A stretch of DNA of 64,000 nucleotides from Vibrio breoganii (GCF_001677275.1 NZ_CP016177.1:248001-312000), one strand, 5' to 3'; positions 45,613-55,996 are shown, numbered from the stretch's first letter. The notes: generated by a model not told the origin, from the sequence alone. A program made the numbers and translations.

Positions 45613-48519
45613 ATGGCATTTGCGATTGGTCAACGTTGGATTAGTGATACAGAGAGTGATTTAGGTCTTGGAACGATAGTTGCCATTGATGCACGAACGG
45701 TAACCTTGATGTTTGCCGCCTCAGAAGAAGAGCGACTGTACGCTATCAGTGATGCCCCGATTACTCGTGTCACCTTTGCTGTTGGCGACACCATCGAAGC
45801 GCATGAAGGCTGGTCACTGAACGTCGATCAGGTCATTGAAGAAAAAGAGGTGCTTTGCTACGTAGGTACGCGTGAAGATACCGGTGAGCAAGGCGTGGAG
45901 CTTCGTGAGATTTTCTTAAGTCACCAGATCCGTTTCAACAAGCCACAAGATAAGCTGTTTACCGGACAAATTGACCGCATGGACAATTTTGTATTGCGTT
46001 ATCAGGCTTTGAACAACCAATACCAGCAGCATAGAAGCCCACTTCGAGGGTTGACAGGTATGCGTGCGGGTTTGATTCCTCATCAGCTGTTCATTGCTCA
46101 AGAAGTTGGTCGTCGATACGCACCGCGTGTTTTACTGGCCGATGAGGTAGGTCTAGGTAAGACCATTGAAGCCGGCATGATCATCCACCAACAAGTGCTG
46201 GCGGGTCGCGCGGAACGAATTCTTATCGTGGTGCCTGAAACCCTAACACACCAATGGCTGGTGGAAATGATGCGTCGCTTCAATTTGCACTTCTCGGTGT
46301 TTGATGAAGAGCGCTGTGTTGAGGCCTATGCAGAAGCCCATAATCCATTTGATACGCAGCAATTGGTGCTTTGCTCGCTGGACTTCCTTAAGAGCAGCCC
46401 TAAGCGTCATCAACAGGCGTTAGAAGCCGAGTGGGACTTATTGGTAGTCGATGAGGCTCATCACCTTGAGTGGAGTCTTGAGGCGCCAAGCCCTGAGTAT
46501 ATGGCTGTTGAATCGCTAGCATCCAAAATTCCTGCTGTGTTGCTGTTAACCGCAACGCCTGAACAACTAGGTCGTGAAAGCCACTTTGCGAGGTTACGCC
46601 TATTAGATCCAGATCGTTTCTATGATTACCAAGCCTTTGTTAGTGAAGAAGAAAACTACGCTCCTGTGGCTGAGGCTGTAAGCCAGTTGCTATCCGGTCA
46701 AGCGCTAGCTAATGATGCTAAGAATCAGATCACAGAGCTGCTATCCGAGCAAGACGTAGAGCCAATGTTTAAGGCCATATCCGATGACCAGCACCCTGAA
46801 CAGCAGGCATCAGCAAGACAAGAGTTGATTGATAACTTGATGGATCGCCATGGTACGGGACGCGTATTGTTCCGAAATACTCGTGCTGCGATCAAGGGCT
46901 TCCCTGAGCGCCGAGTACACCTGCTGCCTATGCCTTTGCCAGAGCAATACGCTCGCGCCATTAAAGTGTCAAAGATGTTCAATGTTGACCTGCCAATTGA
47001 AAAACAAGCAGGCATCATGCTTTACCCTGAAGAGGTTTTCCAAGAACTGGGAGATACCGGGTCGTGGTGGCAATTTGATAGCCGAGTAGATTGGCTGATC
47101 GAGAAGGTGAAAGAAAAGCGCTCTGAAAAGGTACTGGTTATTGCCTCAAGAGCCACGACAGCATTGCAGCTTGAACAAGCACTGCGTGAGCGTGAAGGCA
47201 TTCGAGCTACGGTGTTCCATGAAGGTATGTCGATCATAGAGCGTGATAAAGCGGCCGCTTACTTTGCGCAAGAAGAGGGCGGCGCGCAAGTACTGATCTG
47301 TTCAGAAATAGGCTCAGAGGGTCGTAACTTCCAGTTTGCTAATCAGCTAGTGATGTTTGATCTGCCATTTAACCCAGACTTGCTAGAGCAGCGTATTGGT
47401 CGCTTGGATCGTATTGGCCAGAATTCTGATATTGATGTATTCGTTCCTTACTTAGAGGGAAGCTCTCAGGGCGTACTGGCGCATTGGTACAATGAAGGTC
47501 TTAACGCCTTTGCTGAAACCTGCCCAACGGGTCGCACAGTGTATGAGAAGTTCTCCTATGAGTTGACTGAGATGATCGCAACCGGTGATAGCTCAGCGCT
47601 TCCCGATGTGATTGCTCAATCGGCAAAGATTAATCAGCAGCTTAAACAAGACCTAGAGCAAGGCCGTGACCGACTGTTAGAGATGCACTCTAATGGCGGT
47701 GATCGAGCGCAAGACTTGGTTCATGAAATTGCCTCTAAAGACAACGATACCCAGTTCGTTAGCTTTGCCCTTAGTCTATTCGATTGTATTGGCCTAAACC
47801 AAGACGATAAGGGAGAGAATGCGTTGGTCGTAACGCCTTCTGAGCACATGCTAGTGCCGAGTTACCCTGGTCTTCCATACGATGGCGCCACCATCACCTT
47901 TGATCGTGATACGGCGCTTTCCCGTGAAGATATGAACTTCATGTCTTGGGAACACCCAATGATTCAAGGCGGTATTGATTTACTGCTGAGTGAAGGGGTG
48001 GGAGCGTCAGCGGTTTCTTTATTAAAAAACAAAGCCTTGCCAGTAGGTACTATGCTTTTAGAGTTGGTGTATCTGGTTGATGCACAGGCGCCTAAACGCA
48101 GTGGTATTTCTCGCTTCTTACCGCAAACGCCAATTCGCTTGATGCTAGACGGTAAAGGCAACGATCTCTCCGAACAGGTTGAGTTTGGTAGCTTTAATCG
48201 TCAGTTGAGCCCAATTAACCGTCATATGGCGAGTAAGTTGGTTACCTCTGTTCAATCGCAGGTTCAGGCCTTGATTGCTATGGGTGATGAGAAAGTACTG
48301 CCAAAGCATGAGCAGGTTAAGCAGCAAGCTAAGGCTGAAATGCAAGCTAGCCTCAGTGCTGAGCTAGAACGTCTACTTGCCCTTAAAGCGGTTAACCCTA
48401 ACATTCGAGACGAGGAAGTATCGGCAATCGAAGAGCAAATTAGCGAGCTCGATGGCTTTATTTCTCAAGCGCAGATTCAATTGGATTCCTTACGCTTGAT
48501 CGTTGTTTCCCATAACTAA
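45613..48519 (+). CDS. rapA: RapA, RNA polymerase recycling ATPase
   Basis: 968 residues, as in E. coli. Two N-terminal Tudor-like domains (about 1-110) precede a Swi2/Snf2 ATPase with DEVGLGKT (177-184) and DEAHHLEW, then the second RecA domain, including [10 protein letters not shown] long C-terminal region follows. RapA binds core RNA polymerase and uses ATP to help it recycle from stalled complexes. rluA follows 16 bases later, as in E. coli. Confidence 0.97.
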   Translation: MAFAIGQRWISDTESDLGLGTIVAIDARTVTLMFAASEEERLYAISDAPITRVTFAVGDTIEAHEGWSLNVDQVIEEKEVLCYVGTREDTGEQGVELREIFLSHQIRFNKPQDKLFTGQIDRMDNFVLRYQALNNQYQQHRSPLRGLTGMRAGLIPHQLFIAQEVGRRYAPRVLLADEVGLGKTIEAGMIIHQQVLAGRAERILIVVPETLTHQWLVEMMRRFNLHFSVFDEERCVEAYAEAHNPFDTQQLVLCSLDFLKSSPKRHQQALEAEWDLLVVDEAHHLEWSLEAPSPEYMAVESLASKIPAVLLLTATPEQLGRESHFARLRLLDPDRFYDYQAFVSEEENYAPVAEAVSQLLSGQALANDAKNQITELLSEQDVEPMFKAISDDQHPEQQASARQELIDNLMDRHGTGRVLFRNTRAAIKGFPERRVHLLPMPLPEQYARAIKVSKMFNVDLPIEKQAGIMLYPEEVFQELGDTGSWWQFDSRVDWLIEKVKEKRSEKVLVIASRATTALQLEQALREREGIRATVFHEGMSIIERDKAAAYFAQEEGGAQVLICSEIGSEGRNFQFANQLVMFDLPFNPDLLEQRIGRLDRIGQNSDIDVFVPYLEGSSQGVLAHWYNEGLNAFAETCPTGRTVYEKFSYELTEMIATGDSSALPDVIAQSAKINQQLKQDLEQGRDRLLEMHSNGGDRAQDLVHEIASKDNDTQFVSFALSLFDCIGLNQDDKGENALVVTPSEHMLVPSYPGLPYDGATITFDRDTALSREDMNFMSWEHPMIQGGIDLLLSEGVGASAVSLLKNKALPVGTMLLELVYLVDAQAPKRSGISRFLPQTPIRLMLDGKGNDLSEQVEFGSFNRQLSPINRHMASKLVTSVQSQVQALIAMGDEKVLPKHEQVKQQAKAEMQASLSAELERLLALKAVNPNIRDEEVSAIEEQISELDGFISQAQIQLDSLRLIVVSHN

Positions 48520-48534
48520 TACTGGAGTGAAAAC

Positions 48535-49272
48535 ATGGCCATGACTGAGTACCATCCTCCAGTAGACCCGTGGATAGATATCATTTATCAAGATGAGCAC
48601 ATCTTGGTGGCCAATAAACCTGCTGGCTTGTTGTCTGTTCCTGGTAGGGAAGAGCGCCACTACGATAGTTTATGGAGTCGTCTTGTCGAGGAGTACCCTG
48701 AGATCCAAGTGGTGCATCGCTTGGACATGGCCACTTCCGGTTTGATGTTATTTGCCCTCAACAAAGAGGCCGAGCGTCACCTTAAAAAGCAGTTTCAATA
48801 CCGCTTAACGCACAAGGTGTATTACGCGCGTGTGTGGGGTGAGCTTGAAGAAAAAGAGGGGATCGTCGATCTCCCTCTGATCTGTGATTGGCCAAACAGA
48901 CCAAGACAGAAGGTATGCACCCACGATGGCAAGCCCTCAAGAACGGATTATCAAAAGGTAGTGCAGGAAGAAAAAACCTGTATTGTGCGTCTGTTGCCTA
49001 TTACTGGACGATCACACCAACTGCGTGTGCACATGAGTGAAATGGGGCACTCCATTGTTGGCGATGAATTCTATTCTGAAGGGGAGGCGAGGGCCTATTC
49101 TGAACGCTTGCAGCTACATTCAACGGAACTGAGCTTTTATCACCCTAAAGATGGCAAATTAGTCAGTATGTTTGTGCCATGCGACTTTTATCCTGAGGCA
49201 GAACCTTTAGTATTGAAACTCTACTCTGCAGAGCCTGAGTTACCAGACTATAAAACCTTGCCAAAGCATTAA
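48535..49272 (+). CDS. rluA: RluA, dual 23S rRNA/tRNA pseudouridine synthase
   Basis: 245 residues. The catalytic Asp64 is in VVHRLDMATSGLML. RluA makes pseudouridine at U746 of 23S rRNA and U32 of several tRNAs. Length, absence of an S4 domain and position after rapA all separate it from RluC and RluD. A TGGAG precedes the ATG. Confidence 0.93.
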   Translation: MAMTEYHPPVDPWIDIIYQDEHILVANKPAGLLSVPGREERHYDSLWSRLVEEYPEIQVVHRLDMATSGLMLFALNKEAERHLKKQFQYRLTHKVYYARVWGELEEKEGIVDLPLICDWPNRPRQKVCTHDGKPSRTDYQKVVQEEKTCIVRLLPITGRSHQLRVHMSEMGHSIVGDEFYSEGEARAYSERLQLHSTELSFYHPKDGKLVSMFVPCDFYPEAEPLVLKLYSAEPELPDYKTLPKH

Positions 49273-49281
49273 GGATTACGC

Positions 49282-50250
49282 ATGCCACAATCGTTACCTA
49301 AGGTTGTCTTCTTAGATAAGGCGACCATTCCTGCACATGTTCACTTTCGTGAATTAAGCTTTCCCCATCAATGGGTGGAGTATGATTACACCTCGCTTGA
49401 TGAACTAGAAGAACGATTAGTTGGCGCTGAGATTGTCATCAGCAATAAGGTCGCGCTTAATGGCGAAATACTTAAGCAGTTCCCTAGCATCAAGTTGATA
49501 GCAGTCTCTGCCACGGGGACCAACAATGTTGATTTGGATTACTGCGCCCAGAATCACATAGCAGTGTGCAATATCCAAGGGTATGCCACACGCTCTGTAC
49601 CTGAGCATGTGATTGGGATGATCTTTGCTCTCAAGCGCAATCTGTTCGCTTATCATCAAGATATAGAAAAAGGTGTGTGGCAAAAAGACAAACAGTTTTG
49701 TTTCTTCACGCATCCTATTACTGACGTAGCAGGGGCAACGATAACGATTATTGGCAGTGGTAGCTTGGGGCAAGCGGTCGCTACCCTAGCAAGCGCTGTG
49801 GGCATGAAGCCTATCTTTGCCGAGCGTAAGGGTGTGTCGCAGGTGAGAGAGGACTATGTGAGCTTTGAAGAGGCTCTGCAGCAGGCAGATATAGTCACCT
49901 TGCACTGTCCGCTTACCCAGAGTACAACGGATTTGATTGCACGAGATGAGTTAGCTTTAATGAAGCCGACCTCGGTTCTGATCAACACGGGTAGAGGCGG
50001 TTTAGTGAACGAAGCCCATTTAGTCGGAGCGCTTAAATCGGGTGATATAGCGGGGGCGGGATTTGATGTGTTTACCCAAGAGCCAGCTGATACCTCCAAT
50101 CCCTTGCTTGCCAATATGTCACTGCCTAACCTATTACTTACCCCGCATGTAGCGTGGGGGAGCGATTCTGCATTGCAAAGTCTTGTGGATATTCTTCTCA
50201 ATAACATTGATGACTTCATGGCAGGAAAGCACTCAAACAGAGTTGTTTAG
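49282..50250 (+). CDS. D-2-hydroxyacid dehydrogenase (glycerate/hydroxypyruvate type)
   Basis: 322 residues of the D-isomer-specific 2-hydroxyacid dehydrogenase family. The nucleotide-binding motif GSGSLG (158-163) ends in an acidic residue (E181) that favours NAD over NADP. Catalytic Arg238, Glu267 and His289 are present (NTGRGGLV, FDVFTQEP, LTPHVAW). Likely substrates are glyoxylate, hydroxypyruvate or a related 2-oxoacid; the exact one cannot be told. It begins 10 bases after rluA, so it may be co-transcribed. AAGGAT lies upstream. Confidence 0.82.
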   Translation: MPQSLPKVVFLDKATIPAHVHFRELSFPHQWVEYDYTSLDELEERLVGAEIVISNKVALNGEILKQFPSIKLIAVSATGTNNVDLDYCAQNHIAVCNIQGYATRSVPEHVIGMIFALKRNLFAYHQDIEKGVWQKDKQFCFFTHPITDVAGATITIIGSGSLGQAVATLASAVGMKPIFAERKGVSQVREDYVSFEEALQQADIVTLHCPLTQSTTDLIARDELALMKPTSVLINTGRGGLVNEAHLVGALKSGDIAGAGFDVFTQEPADTSNPLLANMSLPNLLLTPHVAWGSDSALQSLVDILLNNIDDFMAGKHSNRVV

Positions 50251-50286
50251 TACAAAAGTATTTAGCACAAAATGAAGAGTACAAAT

Positions 50287-50318
50287 AAAAACGGTCACCT
50301 AAAGAGGTGACCGTTTTT
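50287..50318. terminator. Bidirectional intrinsic terminator
   Basis: AAAAACGGTCACCT-AAAG-AGGTGACCGTTTTT is a 14-bp perfect stem with T-runs on both strands, between the hydroxyacid dehydrogenase gene and the converging UspA gene. Confidence 0.95.
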
Positions 50319-50332
50319 CATCTAAATACAGT

Positions 50333-50770
50333 TTAGCCTTGCGGCTTAATCACGAGTACGTTTACTGGAGAGTTATGTACCACCTTACTCGCCACTGAAC
50401 CCAAAACAACATTATCGATTCGTGAGCGCTTGTGGCTTGGCATGACGATTAAGTCTGCGCCTAGCTTTTCGGCATAATCGATAATGGTAGCGTAGGGCTT
50501 ACCTTCAGCGATATGAACTTGATAAACCAATTCAGGGTCTACAAAGTTATCTGCGAAGTTTCGAAGCTGAGCTTCCACATCTTTCTTCATATCTTGTACG
50601 GCATCCTTAGGGAAGTAGGTTGCCACCATGGACATATGAATCCCTGGTAATACGTTCAGAAGATGCAGCTGTGCATTGCTTTGCTTGGCATGCCAAACGG
50701 CTGCCTTTAAGGCTTTATCACTGAAGCCTTTTTCGTTCAGGTCAACGGGGACTAAGATCTGTTTGTACAT
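50333..50770 (-). CDS. Universal stress protein UspA family
   Basis: 145 residues of Rossmann-like Usp fold, MYKQILVPVDLNEKGF to VNVLVIKPQG. The GSVASKVVHNSPVNVLV segment is the ATP-binding G-2x-G-9x-G(S/T)-type loop. It lies downstream of the TRAP permease on the same strand, 72 bases away. This recalls TeaD, the UspA-like regulator of the Halomonas TeaABC transporter. It could regulate transport here, but that is inference. Confidence 0.85.
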   Translation of the reverse strand: MYKQILVPVDLNEKGFSDKALKAAVWHAKQSNAQLHLLNVLPGIHMSMVATYFPKDAVQDMKKDVEAQLRNFADNFVDPELVYQVHIAEGKPYATIIDYAEKLGADLIVMPSHKRSRIDNVVLGSVASKVVHNSPVNVLVIKPQG

Positions 50771-50842
50771 GGGAAATGCTCTTGAATTTTTGTCGTGCTA
50801 TTGCCCCATAGTGTAGACCATGGGGCATTGAGCGAAATCAAA

Positions 50843-53416
50843 CTATGCGTTGATAGACTCTCTAGCTCGACGTCGTTTTTGATTTAGTGCCATTAATAAC
50901 ACTAGAATCAATGCAGGAAGGAATACCCACTCCTTCATTGGTCGCTCTGCTTTTTGAATGATGTGTTTGATTTCCCAGTCAAAATCTATGCCTGCAGCTT
51001 CTGCAGGGCTACCGAATTCGACCATATCCACAATCACGTTATCATCATTTTGAGAAAGCATTAATCCCATTGAAGAAATGCGGTCCTCTGCGGTGCTGGC
51101 ATTGTCATCAAACGGCAATCGAACCGTTTTGCTGATGAACTTGCCTTCGAGGTTTTCACCCTCTACAACCATTTGCAGAGCCTTGCCTATTGGCATTTGC
51201 TCAACAACGGTGGAGATTTCAGTCGCAGGGACTTCCAATTGAGCAGGGTAAATTTGATCCCACCAAAAGCCTGGACGGAAGAAGGTAAAGGTCAGTACTA
51301 GCAGGGCAATGGTTTCCCACCACTTATTGCGAGTTAACCACCAACCTTGCGTTGCAGCAGAAAATAGCAACATTGCGGCGGTCGCAGAGAGTATGGTCAG
51401 CATCAGGTGCCACCAACTGTCTATTCCCATCATCAGAAGCTGAGTATTGAAGACAAACATGAACGGCAGAATGGCCGTACGTATGTCATAGGTAAAGCCT
51501 TGGATACCCGTACGAATAGGGTCGGACTTTGCAATTGCCGCGGCAGCAAAAGCCGCCAAGCCTACTGGCGGTGTATCATCGGCAAGGATACCGAAATAGA
51601 ACACAAACAGGTGTACAGCAATCAGAGGGATGATCAGCCCGTGCGCGGCACCTAAGGTGACAATAACCGGAGCCATCAAGGTCGACACAACAATATAGTT
51701 GGCTGTGGTCGGCAGTCCCATACCTAAGATAAGACTGATAACCGCAGTAAACAGTAACATCATGATGACGCTACCGCCGGAGATGAACTCGACAAAGTCC
51801 GTCATCACCAAGCCAATGCCAGTAAGCGTTACTACGCCAACTACAGTACCAGCCGCTGCTGTCGCGACACCGATGCCTATCATGTTACGCGCACCTGAAA
51901 CCAGAGCTTCTAGCAGGTCATGAAAACCGATCTTAACGGCTTTAGCGATCTCATTATCTTTATTAAATAAAGCCATTAATGGACGCTGGGTAATTAGAAT
52001 GAAGACCATGAATACCGTAGCCCAGAAAGCAGATAGACCCGGTGAGAAACGCTCTACAGTCAAACACCAAACCAACACCACTATAGGTAGCAAAAAGTGC
52101 AGACCAGATTTGACGGTAGGGCCTACATCTGGGATCTCTGTTAGATCTGGATCCATCTCGGCATGGTCCTGATACTGGGAGGAAATACGCACAAGCCCAA
52201 CATAAGCGATGAGCAAAGCCACAGTCACAATTGGAGTCGCGGCTGCGCCAAATACGTCTTTGGTCCAGCCAATGCCGTAGTATACCGCTGCACTAATTAC
52301 GCACAGACCCAGAATGGTGCCAGTGAAAGAGAGTAGGCTTTGCAGTTTGGTTGGCGTATGGCGACGAGGTAAGCCTTCCATGCCCGCCTTACAGGCCTCT
52401 AAGTGCACAATATAGATAAGGGCAACATAAGAGATGAGCGCAGGTAATAGAGCGGCTTTAATCACCTCTACATAGGATATACCGACATACTCAACCATCA
52501 AGAATGCAGCAGCACCCATGATAGGAGGGGTTAGCTGGCCATTGGTGGAGGCTGCAACCTCTACGGCACCCGCTTTAGTGCCAGGGAAACCAACGCGCTT
52601 CATCAGTGGGATGGTAAAGGTACCAGTAGTCACTACGTTGGCGATGGATGAGCCTGATACTAAGCCAGATAGACCAGAGGCAACAACCGCAGCTTTAGCG
52701 GGGCCTCCACGCATATGACCGAGTAGTGAGAAAGCGACCTTAATAAAGTAAGCACCGGCACCAGCTCTTTCTAACATGGCGCCAAACAGTACAAACAAGA
52801 ATACAAATGAGGTCGAAACCCCCAGAGCAACACCGAATACACCCTCAGTAGTCAGCCACAAGTGAGACATAGCCTTATTCAAGCTTGCGCCTTTGTGTGC
52901 AATGACATCTGGCATGTGTGGGCCAGCAAAGGTGTAGGTAAGGAATAAAGCAGCAACGACCATTAGCGGTGGACCCAGCGCGCGACGAGTTGCCTCTAGA
53001 AGCAGAACCATGCCGATCACCGAAGCCACAATATCCATCGTGGTTGGTGCACCAGAGCGCCCTGCTAATTGGGTATAAAAGAGATAAATGTAGCCGGCAG
53101 CCAAACTGCCCAGCAATGCCAAGACCCAATCAACGGCAGGAATTCTATCTCGCGGTGAGCCCTTTAAGGCTGGATAGGCGGTAAAGGCAAGGAATATGGC
53201 AAAAGTGAGATGGATAGAACGAGCTTCGGTATCGTTGAGGATAGCGAAATTGAAAATGAATGGCAGTGGTGAAGCGTACCAAAGCTGAAACAGTGACCAG
53301 CATAGCGGCACAAACCATAGGATTCGCCCTGGAATACCCGAAGGGTTTCTTGCCCCAGTATCCGCTTGTGCGACGATCTCTTGTGCCTCTTGAGAGGGAG
53401 TCGTTGAATGTGTCAT
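50843..53416 (-). CDS. TAXI-TRAP transporter fused permease (DctQM) with DUF3394 end
   Basis: 857 residues. Small- and large-subunit TRAP membrane regions are fused in one chain, with many helices (IVASVIGMVLLLEAT, SFVFLFVLFGAMLER, AVISLILGMGLPTTANYIVV). A C-terminal DUF3394-type domain starts near residue 660, with four further membrane segments and a soluble tail. It is driven by a sodium gradient and pairs with the TAXI-type binding protein upstream. The substrate is unknown; TAXI systems take up C4 acids, glutamate or other organic acids in tested cases. The binding-protein gene lies 412 bases upstream rather than adjacent. Confidence 0.88.
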   Translation of the reverse strand: MTHSTTPSQEAQEIVAQADTGARNPSGIPGRILWFVPLCWSLFQLWYASPLPFIFNFAILNDTEARSIHLTFAIFLAFTAYPALKGSPRDRIPAVDWVLALLGSLAAGYIYLFYTQLAGRSGAPTTMDIVASVIGMVLLLEATRRALGPPLMVVAALFLTYTFAGPHMPDVIAHKGASLNKAMSHLWLTTEGVFGVALGVSTSFVFLFVLFGAMLERAGAGAYFIKVAFSLLGHMRGGPAKAAVVASGLSGLVSGSSIANVVTTGTFTIPLMKRVGFPGTKAGAVEVAASTNGQLTPPIMGAAAFLMVEYVGISYVEVIKAALLPALISYVALIYIVHLEACKAGMEGLPRRHTPTKLQSLLSFTGTILGLCVISAAVYYGIGWTKDVFGAAATPIVTVALLIAYVGLVRISSQYQDHAEMDPDLTEIPDVGPTVKSGLHFLLPIVVLVWCLTVERFSPGLSAFWATVFMVFILITQRPLMALFNKDNEIAKAVKIGFHDLLEALVSGARNMIGIGVATAAAGTVVGVVTLTGIGLVMTDFVEFISGGSVIMMLLFTAVISLILGMGLPTTANYIVVSTLMAPVIVTLGAAHGLIIPLIAVHLFVFYFGILADDTPPVGLAAFAAAAIAKSDPIRTGIQGFTYDIRTAILPFMFVFNTQLLMMGIDSWWHLMLTILSATAAMLLFSAATQGWWLTRNKWWETIALLVLTFTFFRPGFWWDQIYPAQLEVPATEISTVVEQMPIGKALQMVVEGENLEGKFISKTVRLPFDDNASTAEDRISSMGLMLSQNDDNVIVDMVEFGSPAEAAGIDFDWEIKHIIQKAERPMKEWVFLPALILVLLMALNQKRRRARESINA

Positions 53417-53474
53417 TAGTGTGTCCTAATTCTGTTGACGCGAGGGTTGGTTAGGCGCGCACCTTTAGGTACTT

Positions 53475-53636
53475 ATACCAATCGTACTAAGTAACTGGTG
53501 ATTCTAGCTGGTTAAAATACTCGATAACTGCATTAGTATTTTTGATTGTAGAATAACTACTTATCGAAAAATTCTGCCTTGTTCTCGAGCATTTTTCCTG
53601 CGCTATTTCTGAACACTTACTCAGTGTGATTGGTAT
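53475..53636. mobile_element. MITE-like repeat with 20-bp terminal inverted repeats
   Basis: A 162-bp element begins ATACCAATCGTACTAAGTAA and ends in its near reverse complement (TTACTCAGTGTGATTGGTAT), 17 of 20 positions matching. The inside can fold (CGATAA...TTATCG). I know closely similar sequences, with TTATACCAATC ends and a GATTGTAGAATAACTACTT-like core, as repeated intergenic elements in Vibrio. No coding sequence or transposase is present. A TA flanks the left end. Confidence 0.7.
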
Positions 53637-53796
53637 CAATAACCTTAGACCAAGCCCAAATACTAGCCAATAAATTGCAATATAAAGAGAGGGGGTTGCC
53701 AAATGGAGGCAAACAGAAAGCCCCAGTCAAGAATGGGAGATTGGCTAGTAAACGTAAGGGGATGCTGTGCTACCCCCTATTTTCACCAAACAAAAG

Positions 53797-53818
53797 TAAG
53801 GAGGCTTTAGCCTCCTTA
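53797..53818 (-). terminator. Hairpin after the TAXI binding-protein gene
   Basis: TAAGGAGGC-TTTA-GCCTCCTTA is a 9-bp stem followed on the minus strand by CTTTTG. It would trim expression of the downstream permease relative to the binding protein. Confidence 0.7.
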
Positions 53819-53828
53819 TCTTATTTGG

Positions 53829-54797
53829 TTACTTGATAAGGCCTACTTCTTTGTAGTACTTCTCTGCACCAGGGTGAAGAGGAATAGATAGGCCGTCTTT
53901 CACCATGTTCTCTTTCTTAAGATTTGAGAATGCAGGGTGCAGACGTTTGAAGGTGTCAAAGTTTTCAAATACTGCTTTAGCGACTGTGTAAGCGACTTCG
54001 TCTGAAACGTCAGAAGTCGTTACCATAGTTGCCGCTACACCGAAGCTGTTAACGTCTTGGTCTGTACCACGGTACATGCCAGCAGGTACTGTGCTAAATG
54101 CATAGTAAGGGTTATCAGCGACGATCTTATCGATCCCTGGACCCGTTGCTGGAACTAGCTTCGCGTTACAAGAGGTTGTTGCTTCTTTGATTGATCCATT
54201 TGGGTGACCAACCATGTAGATGAAGGCATCAATCTTGTTATCACAAAGCGCTTGAGAACGCTCAGAGCCTTTTAGTTCAGAAGCAAGTTTGAAGCTGTCG
54301 TTAGTCCAGCCCATAGCGTCCATGACTACGCCCATTGTCGCGCGGTCACCAGAACCAGGGTTACCAATGTTGACACGCTTGCCTGCTAGATCAGAAACGT
54401 TATTAATACCAGAGTCTTCGCGTGCAATGATGTTAAAAGGTTCTGTATGAAGAGAGAATACAGCGCGAAGCTTTTTGTAAGGACCTTGGTCAGAGAATTT
54501 GCTGGTTCCGTTGTAGCCGTGGTATTGCCAGTCTGACTGAACGATACCAAAGTCTAATTCGCCAGAACGCATAGTGTTTACGTTGTAGATAGAACCGCCA
54601 GTAGACTCCACTGAACAGCGTACATTGTGGTCATTACGGTCTTTGTTAACAAGCTTACAGATTGCACCACCAGTAGGGTAGTAAACACCCGTTACTGAAC
54701 CAGTACCGATAGTAATGAACTCTTGCGCTGAAACTACGCCTGCGGCCATAACTGCTGCAGCAATCGCACCAAGCTTAATCGCTTTCTTAAATGCCAT
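53829..54797 (-). CDS. TAXI family TRAP transporter binding protein
   Basis: 322 residues with a 24-residue signal peptide (cleaved near VVSAQEF). The TAXI start FITIGTGSVTGVYYPTGGAIC, and the region AGKRVNIGNPGSGDRATM, are characteristic. It catches the substrate in the periplasm and delivers it to the TRAP permease encoded downstream. AAGGAAG precedes the ATG. The same gene lies next to argR in other vibrios, as far as I recall. Confidence 0.92.
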   Translation of the reverse strand: MAFKKAIKLGAIAAAVMAAGVVSAQEFITIGTGSVTGVYYPTGGAICKLVNKDRNDHNVRCSVESTGGSIYNVNTMRSGELDFGIVQSDWQYHGYNGTSKFSDQGPYKKLRAVFSLHTEPFNIIAREDSGINNVSDLAGKRVNIGNPGSGDRATMGVVMDAMGWTNDSFKLASELKGSERSQALCDNKIDAFIYMVGHPNGSIKEATTSCNAKLVPATGPGIDKIVADNPYYAFSTVPAGMYRGTDQDVNSFGVAATMVTTSDVSDEVAYTVAKAVFENFDTFKRLHPAFSNLKKENMVKDGLSIPLHPGAEKYYKEVGLIK

Positions 54798-55229
54798 GAT
54801 GTTTCTTCCTTATATCCATGATCATACCAACAGCCTTCTATGTGCTATTGAAGTTTCCTGTATGGAAACGGCATCTTTTTCAATCCCAATTGAGCCAACA
54901 GCACTTGTTGTAATGTTAAATATTCGATCCAACCGAATCTTCTTAGTTTAGATCGACTTTAGAAGAAACGTTCAACATAACAGCAATTACAGAGGGTAAA
55001 TCGTTGAAAAAGTGGCTGCATCATAGCAAAAAATAAGCAGAAAGAGAGTGAGCAGGATGATGGAGAATAGAAAAGCGGTTGCTTATATGAGGAGTTAAAG
55101 GTGTTTATTTTGTGAAATAATCTTTAAAAACAATGAGTTATTATTAAGTGGTTAATGAATTGTAATTTTAATGAGATGTGATCGACTTCACAGCCTAATA
55201 ACTAAGCTGTGAAGGTAAGAAAGAGGATT
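54798..55229. other. 432-base gap between TAXI-SBP and argR
   Basis: No gene is visible. It holds a GTTTCC...GGAAAC palindrome (54853-54869) near the transporter start, AT-rich DNA in the middle, and a CRP-like site at 55177-55192. The transporter promoter is probably here but I cannot place it with confidence. Confidence 0.6.
55177..55192. promoter_or_regulatory. CRP-like site
   Basis: TGTGA-TCGACT-TCACA matches the CRP core TGTGA-N6-TCACA exactly. It lies 38 bases beyond the argR stop and about 380 bases upstream of the TAXI binding-protein gene. CRP control of a carboxylate transporter would be plausible; the distance is large unless the transporter transcript starts early. Confidence 0.5.
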
Positions 55230-55700
55230 TTATCCAGCGTATTCAAAGAGTTCGCAAACAGAGTCGAACAGTTGTTTAGTGCTGATCTCAAGGGTAGGGG
55301 TGATGAAAATAGTGTCATCGCCGGCAACAACACCAAGAATGCCTTCAGACTTACCAAGAGAGTCGAGTAAGCGAGCAATCAGCTGAGCACCAGCAGGCCC
55401 TGTATGAATGACGACTAATGCATTGTTGTAGTCAATATCCAGTACCAACTCACGCAAAGAGCTCGATACCGTAGGAACGCCAAGCTCTGCGGGCAGACAG
55501 TAAACCATCTCCATTTTCGCGTTTCGTGTACGAACAGCGCCAAACTTGGTCAGCATACGAGAGACCTTAGATTGGTTTATGTTGTCAAAGCCTTCAAGTT
55601 TAAGTGCTTCTACAATCTCGCTTTGCGAGCCGAAACGTTCTTCTTTTAAAAGGGATTTGAACTCGCGGACTAAACGGTCCTGTTTTTCGCTGTTTCGCAT
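55230..55700 (-). CDS. argR: ArgR, arginine repressor
   Basis: 156 residues. A winged-helix N-terminal domain has the signature [20 protein letters not shown], and a C-terminal hexamerisation and arginine-binding domain has [10 protein letters not shown]. It represses arginine biosynthesis genes and helps cer-type recombination in E. coli. The ATG at 55700 gives the family start [15 protein letters not shown]; an upstream in-frame GTG is rejected. Divergent from mdh, as in E. coli. A TGAGGG...CCCTCA palindrome lies in its leader; I saw no clear ARG box. Confidence 0.96.
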   Translation of the reverse strand: MRNSEKQDRLVREFKSLLKEERFGSQSEIVEALKLEGFDNINQSKVSRMLTKFGAVRTRNAKMEMVYCLPAELGVPTVSSSLRELVLDIDYNNALVVIHTGPAGAQLIARLLDSLGKSEGILGVVAGDDTIFITPTLEISTKQLFDSVCELFEYAG

Positions 55701-55996
55701 TCGTTGTTCCACATATTATTGGTTTTATTAGTCGCATGAGGGGAACCCTCACGTCAGTTAGTGTCTCACAGAACTGTAATATACCCAAGTAATGGGTGAG
55801 ATGTCTCATGAAAACTGGTTACTTACTTTTCCAATACGTGAGAAGGGTCTTTTAATACTAAAATTGCCGCTTTGATGAGTGAGTAAGGTCGCAAAGGTGT
55901 CGTTACGTGTTTGTAAAGGTAAAGTAAATATTATAGTTTCGAGGCTATATAAGAACTAAAACAACAATTACCTCTATCTTACCCAAGGAGAACACA

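Larger units (their letters stand above)
53417..53828. other. 412-base spacer between TAXI-SBP and TRAP permease genes
   Basis: The spacer holds a terminator hairpin just after the binding-protein gene, a 162-bp MITE-like repeat, and about 150 bases of unremarkable, slightly GC-richer DNA between them. No credible gene is visible in it. An open frame across the repeat (53487-53702, minus strand) is likely a by-product of the repeat. Confidence 0.7.

Noticed and set aside
53487..53702. A 71-codon open frame on the minus strand
   Set aside because: It lies across the MITE-like repeat and has no ribosome-binding site or family resemblance.
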